This document shows positions 1 through 5,344 of a stretch of DNA of 7,631 nt, piece after piece; the first letter of the stretch is position 1; each line of letters begins with the position of its first letter. The DNA is taken from positions 1-7,631 of the forward strand of contig JBFEYO010000102.1 in the NCBI GenBank assembly GCA_041562075.1, read 5' to 3'. The translations under genes and the position numbers were made by a program. Under the pieces are notes generated by a model that ran no database searches, was not told where the DNA came from, and saw only the letters and a program-made list of their open reading frames with translations. The stretch comes from GCA-2733885 sp041562075 (lineage in GTDB: Bacteria > Campylobacterota > Campylobacteria > Campylobacterales > Sulfurimonadaceae).

Positions 1-726
1 CATGAACATCGCATTGTCGCTTTTTTTCAGCCTATTTATAATATTCAAGAAGGATGTGTTAACAAATTTGAGTCATTGGTGCGTATGATCGAGGGAGATG
101 AGGTGATCTTGCCTTACCATTTTTTACATATTGCTAAACAGCTGGGGAAGCTCTCGGATATCACTTTGTTGATGTTAAAAGAGGTATTTGAACAGGTCAA
201 GAAGTTTCCGGATGTAGAGTTTTCTATCAACACTTCCTTTGAAGACTTTGAGGAGGCAAACCTGTTGCATGATATTAAGAAGATGATAGAACATGAGGTG
301 GTGAATACCCGTAATATCATTATCGAGATCCTTGAAACCGGTACCTATAAAGATGAACAGTATGTGATTGACACGATCAAGGCATTGAAGGCCTTGGGAT
401 TTAAGATCGCCATAGACGATTTTGGCGCAGGGAACTCCAATTTTGCTCACCTGATGTTGATGCAAGTGGATTATATTAAGATCGACGGGCAATTTGTGCG
501 AAATATTATAGAGGATGTACAGAGTCAAAACATTACACAGACCATTAACCGGTTTGGGCATCTGGCCGGCGCAAAAACGGTGGCGGAGTTTGTTGCTGAT
601 GAAGCTATTTTCGAGATGATTTCCAAGATGGGGATTGATTATGCTCAGGGGTATTATATTTGTGAGCCCAGGGAGGCATCACAAATTGATCAGATGTTGT
701 CCATCAAGGAGTTAGGGGCTCCTTGA
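1..726 (+). CDS. EAL-domain cyclic-di-GMP phosphodiesterase, 5' end outside window
   Basis: The frame is open from base 1 to the TGA at 724-726, so this is the C-terminal 241 residues of a longer protein. EAL domains hydrolyse c-di-GMP to pGpG. Visible motifs in order: FQPIYNI (domain start), FESLVRM (the signature reads ESL, but the metal-binding Glu is kept), SINTS (Asn ligand), EILETG (Glu ligand), DDFGAGNSNF (Asp pair and loop 6), YIKIDGQF (Lys), TVAEFVAD (general-base Glu), YAQGYYI (Gln). By family knowledge this is the full catalytic set, so activity is plausible. Two oddities: EAL is ESL, and the usual second Glu after the general base (AEGVE or AEFVE) is Ala. The N-terminal part is unseen and could be GGDEF, sensory or receiver, so it is unknown whether this is an EAL-only protein. 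The TTG at 76 is not a credible start because the domain begins upstream of it. No clear terminator follows. Confidence 0.93.
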   Translation, partial: HEHRIVAFFQPIYNIQEGCVNKFESLVRMIEGDEVILPYHFLHIAKQLGKLSDITLLMLKEVFEQVKKFPDVEFSINTSFEDFEEANLLHDIKKMIEHEVVNTRNIIIEILETGTYKDEQYVIDTIKALKALGFKIAIDDFGAGNSNFAHLMLMQVDYIKIDGQFVRNIIEDVQSQNITQTINRFGHLAGAKTVAEFVADEAIFEMISKMGIDYAQGYYICEPREASQIDQMLSIKELGAP

Positions 727-770
727 GAAAAAATGAATCATGACAGACGGGTACTTTTTTCAATAGGGTT

Positions 771-798
771 TTTATCTATGATTAGGGGAATAGATAAA
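771..798. repeat. Perfect 9-bp inverted repeat with 10-nt loop in the leader before the glycosylase operon
   Basis: TTTATCTAT at 771-779 is the exact reverse complement of ATAGATAAA at 790-798. The right arm runs into the strong Shine-Dalgarno at 796-805. As RNA it would form a low-GC hairpin that partly covers that site. As DNA it resembles a 28-bp operator, and a possible -10 box, TATGAT (777-782), lies inside it. No U-tract follows, so it is not an intrinsic terminator. Whether it acts as operator or RNA hairpin cannot be settled from sequence. Confidence 0.5.
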
Positions 799-829
799 GG
801 AGGAGTCGCTAATGTTTAAAAAACAGTGA
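796..829 (+). other. Strong Shine-Dalgarno plus five-codon minigene (leader peptide or relic)
   Basis: AAAGGAGGAG at 796-805 is a near-perfect ribosome binding site with an 8-nt spacer from GGAGG to the ATG at 812. The frame then reads M-F-K-K-Q and stops at TGA (827-829). This is the strongest ribosome site in the window, yet it drives almost nothing. Either it is a leader peptide whose translation affects the glycosylase gene downstream, or it is the start of a small gene broken by an indel. One extra A in the A-run at 818-823 would extend it to 15 codons, ending at the TAG (856-858) that abuts the next Shine-Dalgarno. No family is recognised. Confidence 0.3.
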
Positions 830-856
830 CAATCAGTCCGTCTGTACAAAAATTAT

Positions 857-861
857 AGGAG
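857..861 (+). promoter_or_regulatory. Shine-Dalgarno AGGAG that questions the glycosylase start
   Basis: AGGAG at 857-861 is followed 6 nt later by ATC (868-870), in frame with the glycosylase and after the in-frame stop TAG at 856-858. The first conventional start codon in that frame is TTG at 886, which is 24 nt from this site and has no good Shine-Dalgarno of its own. Possible starts are therefore ATC 868, ATA 877 or TTG 886. The normal spacing to ATC suggests either a rare ATC start or an ATG changed to ATC. Confidence 0.5.
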
Positions 862-885
862 AAAAGTATCACAAAGATATCACCG

Positions 886-1533
886 TTGACCAGAAGCGTT
901 AAGAAATTTACCCGCTTATTACAGGATGAACCTGATCTTGTGGATGTTAATAATTTCTATAAGGCAAAACGTCAAAACCTTCAGCGTTACAATCTGGACC
1001 GATATCTGGCGCATATGATGACATTGCAGCCGGAGGTCATCTTGGTAGGGGAGGCTCCTGGCTACAACGGATGTCGTTTGACGGGGATACCCTTTACCTC
1101 GGAAGATATCGTGTTTAAGGGAGTGTGCGATGGCAAGCTTTTCGGGTCGCATAACGGGTATAAGGCCAGTGCTATAAAGGCACAAAAGGAGCAGAGTGCA
1201 AGTGCCATGTGGTCGGTGCTTCAGGAGTATGATAGCGTGCCGCTTTTATGGAATGCCTTTCCTTTTCACCCGTATAAGCCGGGGAACCCTTTTTCCAATC
1301 GTAAACCCAATGCCAAAGAGCTTCATATAGGAAAAGCCTATCTTTTTACCCTGATGAAGCTGTTTCCTATTAAAAAGGTCATTGCCGTGGGGAATGTCGC
1401 TTCACAGAGTCTTAAAAAGATGGGTATAGAGCATCATAAGGTACGTCACCCCTCCTATGGAGGCAAAGCACTTTTTAAAGAACAACTGCGTTATAATCTA
1501 TCCTATCTCAATTCAAGCAAGGGAAAAAAGTGA
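886..1533 (+). CDS. Uracil-DNA glycosylase superfamily protein
   Basis: Predicted cytoplasmic base-excision-repair-type enzyme of the uracil-DNA glycosylase fold (PF03167-like). From the TTG start it is 215 residues. Visible motifs: VGEAPGYNGCRLTGIPF at about 54-70, where GEAPG corresponds to the active-site motif 1 of family 4/5-like enzymes; LWNAFPFHPY at about 121-130; and VRHPSYGG at about 187-194, the HPS DNA-intercalating motif 2. There is no N-terminal cysteine cluster for an iron-sulfur centre like that of classical family 4 enzymes. The TTG at 886 is the first conventional start after an in-frame TAG (856-858), but the best-placed ribosome site points to ATC 868, which would add six residues. 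Its last four bases overlap the start of the DUF302 gene, implying one transcript and coupled translation. Substrate range (uracil or other damaged base) cannot be read from sequence. The family call is fairly sure, the exact start is not. Confidence 0.8.
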   Translation: MTRSVKKFTRLLQDEPDLVDVNNFYKAKRQNLQRYNLDRYLAHMMTLQPEVILVGEAPGYNGCRLTGIPFTSEDIVFKGVCDGKLFGSHNGYKASAIKAQKEQSASAMWSVLQEYDSVPLLWNAFPFHPYKPGNPFSNRKPNAKELHIGKAYLFTLMKLFPIKKVIAVGNVASQSLKKMGIEHHKVRHPSYGGKALFKEQLRYNLSYLNSSKGKK

Positions 1534-1982
1534 AACAGATTTTTGTGATGTTAGTGATCAGTGTAAGTGTGTGGGCAAACAGTGTATATACACAGACCTT
1601 TGATCAATCCATCGATACGGTACATGCCAAACTGCTGCGTTCTTTTGAGGATGCGCATTTGATTGTTGTCTCTCAGATCGACATTCTTGAGAAGTTCAAA
1701 GGAGCCGGATTGCCCGAAAAATTCGGTAAAAACTTTAATACGAATAAATTGACAGGGATTAAGGCTGTGATCGCGTGTAACGGTTGGTTTGGGAATGAGG
1801 TTGCCAACACCGATCCCAAAATGATGGCATTTTGTCCTATTCGTGTGACATTGGTCGAGCAAGCGGGTAAAACCTCAGTGATGTACGTTAGACCAACGGT
1901 GGCACCACAGGAATCAGCGGCTTTTGCTACACTTCAAAAGCTTGAAGATAAAGTCGTGGCAGCGATTAAACATATTGACTAA
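1530..1982 (+). CDS. Exported DUF302 family protein
   Basis: A 150-residue protein starting at GTG 1530, overlapping the glycosylase stop in the 4-base GTGA arrangement typical of translational coupling. The N-terminus (MKQIFVMLVISVSVWANS) is a Sec signal peptide with probable cleavage after VWA, giving a periplasmic or envelope product of about 133 residues. The remainder fits DUF302: a helical start (TVHAKLLRSFEDAHLIVVSQ), a central LTGIKAVIACN segment, then the characteristic DPKMMAFCPIRVTLVEQAGKTSVMYVRPT stretch in which the family's proline/cysteine (here FCP) precedes a beta strand, followed by a C-terminal helix. DUF302 proteins have no established biochemical role. The start is supported by overlap and signal-peptide shape; an internal ATG at 1548 would remove the charged n-region. 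The next gene begins 12 bp downstream. Confidence 0.85.
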   Translation: MKQIFVMLVISVSVWANSVYTQTFDQSIDTVHAKLLRSFEDAHLIVVSQIDILEKFKGAGLPEKFGKNFNTNKLTGIKAVIACNGWFGNEVANTDPKMMAFCPIRVTLVEQAGKTSVMYVRPTVAPQESAAFATLQKLEDKVVAAIKHID

Positions 1983-1994
1983 AGGAGAGAGTTC

Positions 1995-2141
1995 ATGAAA
2001 TTTATAGGATTGACATTGATCGCATTGATCGCTTTTACAGGATGTGCCTCAAAACAGAGTTCGGGGAAGGGCATGGATGAAAAACGCTATAACCGTCAGA
2101 TTAATGACGCTCAGAAAAGTATCGAGAATATCGATAATTAA
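1995..2141 (+). CDS. Small lipoprotein, 48 aa
   Basis: ATG at 1995 follows AGGAG (1983-1987) with a 7-nt spacer, 12 bp after the DUF302 stop, so it is very likely the third gene of the operon. The product has a short hydrophobic signal (MKFIGLTLIALIAF) ending in the lipobox F-T-G-C, with lipidation expected at Cys17. Residue +2 is Ala, which by the E. coli sorting rule would allow outer-membrane localisation. The mature 32 residues are Ser/Lys/Asn/Gln-rich with a short predicted helix near the C-terminus (RQINDAQKSIENI). No domain family is recognised. Its TAA stop overlaps the stop of the convergent GGDEF-EAL gene, so there is no spacer or terminator between them. It is easily missed because of its size. 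Confidence 0.82.
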   Translation: MKFIGLTLIALIAFTGCASKQSSGKGMDEKRYNRQINDAQKSIENIDN

Positions 2142-4006
2142 AAGCCCGGGGTGTACTCCTTGCAAAAAGCCTCAAAAGCATCTTTGCTGAGGGGTTTGGA
2201 GTAGAAATAACCCTGATACATATCGCAGGCATTATCATAAAGAAATTGGAATTGTTCCAGTGTTTCCACCCCCTCTGCGACTACTTGTAATTCAAAGGTC
2301 TTTGCCATTGCCAAAATGATGCGTACCATTTGGGTGTCTTGGATATCTCGATCCATTTTACTGATAAAGGAGCGATCGATCTTAAGCTCATCGATAGGAA
2401 GTTGCTGTAGATAACTCAGTGAGGAATAGCCGGTTCCAAAATCGTCTAAAGAGAAGCGGATTCCCAGTCCCTGCAGCGCGTTCATGATCAATATGAGTTT
2501 TTGCATGTCTTCGGCCAACATCGTCTCGGTCACCTCAAAAACGATCTTATCATAAAGGGCTTCATCTAGATGATCTTTGTAGAGTTGTGTCACTTGATCG
2601 AGGAACTTTGGATCAAGAAGTTGGCGGATACTGATATTGACAGAGAACTGTTCCAGAGAAATCCCCTGTGCCTGCCATGAAGAGAAGGTGGTGAAACTCT
2701 CTTTTAGGATGTAGTAACCCAGTTCAAGGATAAAACCGGTCTGCTCGGCGATAGGAATAAACCTATCCGGAGAAATGAAGCCTAGTTCTTCATTTTCCCA
2801 ACGCACCAGGGTCTCACATCCGATCAATTGCTGTTTGTCATTGAATTGTGGCTGATAATGCAGATATATCTCTTCCATCTCAAGACAGAAATGGAGCTTT
2901 TGCTCGATTTTCAGATGCCCTTGAACCCGCTGGGAGAGCTCATCATTAAAAAGTATCACATCATCCCGTCCCTTCTCTTTGACTTCATACATGGCGATAT
3001 CCGCTTCTTTGATGAAGGCATTGGCATTGATCTGATCCGGGGTAAGCAGACTGATACCTATACTGGCACTTAGGTAGAGATGGTGTTCATGGATAATATA
3101 GGTGTTTTTTAAGCTTTGAAGCAATTCTTCAGAGAGCTCCTGTGCCTTGGAGATGGCCTTTTGCCTGTGTGTAAAATCTTCTCCCAATAAGATAAACTCA
3201 TCACCGCCTAGTCTCGCTACAATCTCATTGCTGTCTGCGAGGTTCCGTAACCGATGAGCGACTTCCTCAAGAACCTTGTCACCGACATCATGCCCTAAAG
3301 AGTCATTGATCGTTTTGAAGTGATCAAGGTCTATGAGGAGAAGGTAGGAGTAGGTGTTTTTACTGATAAGGCCATTGATCTTCTTTTGAAGGGAATCGAT
3401 AAAACTATGGCGATTATAGAGTTTTGTCAGTTGATCGTGAGAGGCCTGATAATGAGTACGTTGGAGCAGTTTGTCCGAACTATTGGCCGAATAGAGCAAG
3501 ACCCCTAGAAATATCAGAGAAAAAAGGGAAAGCACGTAGGAATAGAGTTCTGCAATCATGAGAAAGTACCCGGACAGAGGCAGCATCAAAATAAGCAGAA
3601 TCGGTATAAGGGTTTTCCTATCGGCGAAAAGCAGGGTCGTTGCAACAACCGATGCTCCCAGCTCGGTGAAGATGGCAATATAATGCATCTTACTCTCCAC
3701 CTCACCCGCATACAGTAAAAAGATCAGTGCCCATGAAGCGAAGATGAGCAGATAAAAAAGCCTTAGTTTATTGTGCCACTGTATGAGGGCAGTATCATCC
3801 ATATTCAGGTAATCAAACTCTTGTTGGAGTCTGTACCCCCAAATCGAAAGAATGACGGTCAGAAAATACCAGAACAGTGCGGGCATAACAATCCCGTTAA
3901 TCCAGCCCAGGAGAATATATCCCAAACCGGGAAAGAGGGAGAGGCTGATCATTACAGGTATCTGTCTATGTAAGGTGTTGTAAACATACCGTTGTTGTAC
4001 CTGCAC
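2138..4006 (-). CDS. Membrane-bound GGDEF-EAL cyclic-di-GMP turnover protein
   Basis: Start chosen at GTG 4006, preceded by AGGAG (4017-4013) with a 6-nt spacer; this gives 622 aa. An upstream in-frame GTG at 4042 would give 634 aa but lacks a separate ribosome site. Residues about 18-173 hold roughly six membrane spans of no named sensor family, so it is anchored in the inner membrane with cytoplasmic output. GGDEF domain: DLDHFKTINDSLGHDVGD and an intact RLGGDEF (GGDEF at about 267-271), so diguanylate cyclase activity is possible. The inhibitory I-site RxxD, expected five residues before GGDEF, reads DSNE and is lost. EAL domain: CETLVRW (ETL for EAL), SVNIS, FEVTET, SLDDFGTGYSS, LKIDRSF, VVAEGVET and YQGYFYSKP, all catalytic residues present. 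It could synthesise, degrade or switch; net direction cannot be read. It is convergent with the lipoprotein gene and divergent from the HD-GYP gene. Confidence 0.93.
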   Translation of the reverse strand: MQVQQRYVYNTLHRQIPVMISLSLFPGLGYILLGWINGIVMPALFWYFLTVILSIWGYRLQQEFDYLNMDDTALIQWHNKLRLFYLLIFASWALIFLLYAGEVESKMHYIAIFTELGASVVATTLLFADRKTLIPILLILMLPLSGYFLMIAELYSYVLSLFSLIFLGVLLYSANSSDKLLQRTHYQASHDQLTKLYNRHSFIDSLQKKINGLISKNTYSYLLLIDLDHFKTINDSLGHDVGDKVLEEVAHRLRNLADSNEIVARLGGDEFILLGEDFTHRQKAISKAQELSEELLQSLKNTYIIHEHHLYLSASIGISLLTPDQINANAFIKEADIAMYEVKEKGRDDVILFNDELSQRVQGHLKIEQKLHFCLEMEEIYLHYQPQFNDKQQLIGCETLVRWENEELGFISPDRFIPIAEQTGFILELGYYILKESFTTFSSWQAQGISLEQFSVNISIRQLLDPKFLDQVTQLYKDHLDEALYDKIVFEVTETMLAEDMQKLILIMNALQGLGIRFSLDDFGTGYSSLSYLQQLPIDELKIDRSFISKMDRDIQDTQMVRIILAMAKTFELQVVAEGVETLEQFQFLYDNACDMYQGYFYSKPLSKDAFEAFCKEYTPGF

Positions 4007-4012
4007 GCGTTT

Positions 4013-4017
4013 CTCCT
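4013..4017 (-). promoter_or_regulatory. Shine-Dalgarno deciding the GGDEF-EAL start
   Basis: On the minus strand AAGGAG ends at 4013, 6 nt before GTG at 4006-4004. This is a far better initiation context than the upstream in-frame GTG at 4042, where the only GGAG overlaps the start itself. Twelve residues separate the two choices. Confidence 0.65.
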
Positions 4018-4069
4018 TCTGTAATGGATAATGATAACGCACTCCATGTTAAGAAGTATTAAAAAAATT

Positions 4070-4086
4070 GCTTGAATAATTGAAGC
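4070..4086. promoter_or_regulatory. Operator-like 17-bp imperfect palindrome
   Basis: GCTTGAATAATTGAAGC reads as GCTT-g-AAT-a-ATT-g-AAGC: 7-bp arms around a single central base on each side, broken by one symmetric mismatch. It lies 20 bp upstream of the plus-strand -10 (4107-4112) and just downstream of the expected minus-strand transcription start. A factor bound here could activate the HD-GYP gene and block the GGDEF-EAL gene, or repress both. The bound factor is unknown. Confidence 0.4.
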
Positions 4087-4104
4087 TAGTACTAATCTCA
4101 CTTG

Positions 4105-4112
4105 ATTATAAT
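4105..4112. promoter_or_regulatory. Overlapping divergent -10 boxes (ATTATAAT)
   Basis: The 8-bp palindrome ATTATAAT contains TATAAT at 4107-4112 on the plus strand and TATAAT at 4110-4105 on the minus strand. The first would serve the REC-HD-GYP gene (leader about 65 nt), the second the GGDEF-EAL gene (leader about 90 nt). Neither strand has a convincing TTGACA at 16-18 bp, consistent with Campylobacterota sigma-70 promoters, which depend little on -35 boxes. A further plus-strand TATATT at 4159-4164 is possible but leaves a very short leader. Confidence 0.5.
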
Positions 4113-4184
4113 GAAACGTATAAAATGTAGTGCGGACTATTTGTTAGTTTTTATAGGGTATATTAGAAAAAACAGAGAAATTAG

Positions 4185-5201
4185 ATGACAGGTTTTGAGA
4201 CTAAAGTATTTCATATCCTCTGCGTTGATGACACGCCGACCAATCTTCAATTGGTGAAAAATGTTTTGGATAAGCATGGGTATAAGGTGACGCTGGTTCA
4301 AAGCGGTGCCGAAGCGATCGCCTATTTGAAAGCAAACCATAAGGTTGATCTGATCCTTCTTGATATTATGATGCCGGAGATGGATGGATATGAAGTATGC
4401 CGTATACTCAAACAGGGAAATGCCCAGGTCCGAAAAATACCGGTAATCTTTTTGACGGCGGTCAATGATATCGAAGGGGTTTCTCAGGGCTTTGAGGTCG
4501 GCGGCGTGGACTATCTGACCAAACCCTTTCGCCCCAAAGAACTGCTTGCACGGATCAAGACCCATCTGAAACTGAAATATTTTGAAGAACAGAAACTGGA
4601 GCAGACAGAGCTGGAACTCGTTTATATGATGAGTACGCTGGCCGACAAGCACTGTGAAGAGACCTCGGGACATGTTGAACGGGTGTCGGAGTACTCGGCA
4701 CTGATCGCTAAACTACTCGGATACGGAGAGGAGCAGGCGGAACTGATCAAAAAAGCCTCTGCCATGCATGATATCGGCAAGGTAACAACCCCGGATCATA
4801 TCCTGCACAAACCGGGCAAGCATACAAATGAAGAGTGGGTGATCATGAAAGAGCATGCCCAGGCAGGTTACGAGATCTTAAAGACGTCCAAGCTACCCTT
4901 GATGCAGATTGCTTCGATTATTGCTCACCAGCATCATGAGAAATGGGATGGCAGCGGATACCCACGGGGTTTGAAGGGACAAGAGATTCATATTCTTGGA
5001 CGTATTGTCGCCGTAGCGGATGTACTGGATGCTTTGAGCTCTTCACGTAAATATAAGAAGGGTTGGGACCTGGATGCTATCTTTGCGTTTTTAAAATCCC
5101 AAAGTGGAAAACATTTTGATCCGCGTATCGTTGATCTTTTTATGGATAACTTTGGTCTTTTTTTAGAGATCAGAGACAGGTATCAAGATGAGTTTTTGTG
5201 A
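4185..5201 (+). CDS. Response regulator with HD-GYP cyclic-di-GMP phosphodiesterase output (REC-HD-GYP)
   Basis: A 338-residue soluble protein, the usual length for the RpfG-like REC-HD-GYP architecture. Receiver domain about 10-127: acidic pair D15-D16, phospho-acceptor D60 in LLDIMMPEMDG, T91, and K113 in LTKPF, all conserved. A short charged helical linker (about 132-147) joins it to HD-GYP at about 148-330: H163, the H195-D196 pair in MHDIGK, H224 in KEHAQAGY, H248/H250/H251 in AHQHHE, the GYP motif in DGSGYPRGL (255-263), and ADVLDALSSSRKYK (D279). These are the metal and substrate residues of active HD-GYP enzymes, which hydrolyse c-di-GMP to pGpG or GMP. No histidine kinase is adjacent, so its partner is elsewhere (an orphan regulator). 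The ribosome site before ATG 4185 is weak (GAGA at 4175-4178). The 3' end overlaps the convergent 34-aa gene by 19 bp. Confidence 0.95.
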   Translation: MTGFETKVFHILCVDDTPTNLQLVKNVLDKHGYKVTLVQSGAEAIAYLKANHKVDLILLDIMMPEMDGYEVCRILKQGNAQVRKIPVIFLTAVNDIEGVSQGFEVGGVDYLTKPFRPKELLARIKTHLKLKYFEEQKLEQTELELVYMMSTLADKHCEETSGHVERVSEYSALIAKLLGYGEEQAELIKKASAMHDIGKVTTPDHILHKPGKHTNEEWVIMKEHAQAGYEILKTSKLPLMQIASIIAHQHHEKWDGSGYPRGLKGQEIHILGRIVAVADVLDALSSSRKYKKGWDLDAIFAFLKSQSGKHFDPRIVDLFMDNFGLFLEIRDRYQDEFL

Positions 5202-5287
5202 CGGTCGGCGTAATAGAGAGCAAGGACGATAAGGGAGAGCACGGAGAGTGCATAGAGTCCAAATAAGAGAGTGTTACTGATGTGCAT
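5183..5287 (-). CDS. Small single-span membrane protein, 34 aa, unknown function
   Basis: On the minus strand AAGGAG (5300-5295) sits 7 nt before ATG 5287-5285, an ideal initiation site. The frame runs 34 codons to TGA at 5185-5183. Another ATG two codons upstream (5293) is only 1 nt from the Shine-Dalgarno and is unlikely to be used. The peptide is one hydrophobic helix (about residues 5-26, LLFGLYALSVLSLIVLALYY) followed by a charged tail DRHKNSS; by the positive-inside rule the C-terminus should face the cytoplasm. It lies 57 bp after the CNNM-CBS stop on the same strand, so it is probably co-transcribed with it. It is in the same frame as that gene, with only the TAG at 5347-5345 between them. 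Its 3' end overlaps the HD-GYP gene on the opposite strand. Possible roles are a regulator or accessory subunit of a membrane complex, but no family is recognised. Confidence 0.6.
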   Translation of the reverse strand: MHISNTLLFGLYALSVLSLIVLALYYADRHKNSS

Positions 5288-5301
5288 GAGCATACTCCTT
5301 G

Positions 5302-5321
5302 TGTTTACGGCATTGTAAACA
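5302..5321. repeat. 7-bp inverted repeat between CNNM-CBS gene and small membrane gene
   Basis: TGTTTAC at 5302-5308 is the reverse complement of GTAAACA at 5315-5321, with a 6-nt loop. In the minus-strand transcript it would form a short hairpin ending one base before the AAGGAG of the 34-aa gene. No U-tract follows on either strand, so an intrinsic terminator is unlikely. It may be an mRNA processing or translation-control hairpin. Confidence 0.4.
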
Positions 5322-5344
5322 GAAGAAGTGTGAAAAAAATGGCC

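Noticed and set aside
818..829. Programmed -1 frameshift at AAAAAAC in the minigene
   Set aside because: The A-run is not in the X_XXY_YYZ phase relative to the ATG at 812, and both alternative frames stop within 30 codons, so programmed shifting is not supported.
727..885. Possible c-di-GMP riboswitch next to an EAL gene
   Set aside because: I could not find the conserved core of the GEMM/c-di-GMP-I aptamer or another known riboswitch signature; only generic hairpins are visible.
2828..3508. Plus-strand open frames inside the GGDEF-EAL gene (2828-3073, 3320-3508)
   Set aside because: They are antisense to well-conserved domains, have no family resemblance and no convincing ribosome sites.
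4040..4042. GTG 4042 as the GGDEF-EAL start
   Set aside because: It has no separate Shine-Dalgarno, while GTG 4006 has AGGAG at 6 nt; the extra 12 residues do not belong to a domain.
4137..4673. 178-codon minus-strand open frame opposite the HD-GYP gene
   Set aside because: It is antisense to the receiver domain and its composition looks like a mirror of the real coding strand.
5302..5321. Intrinsic terminator between the HD-GYP and CNNM genes
   Set aside because: The stem is short and AT-rich and no T-run follows on either strand.
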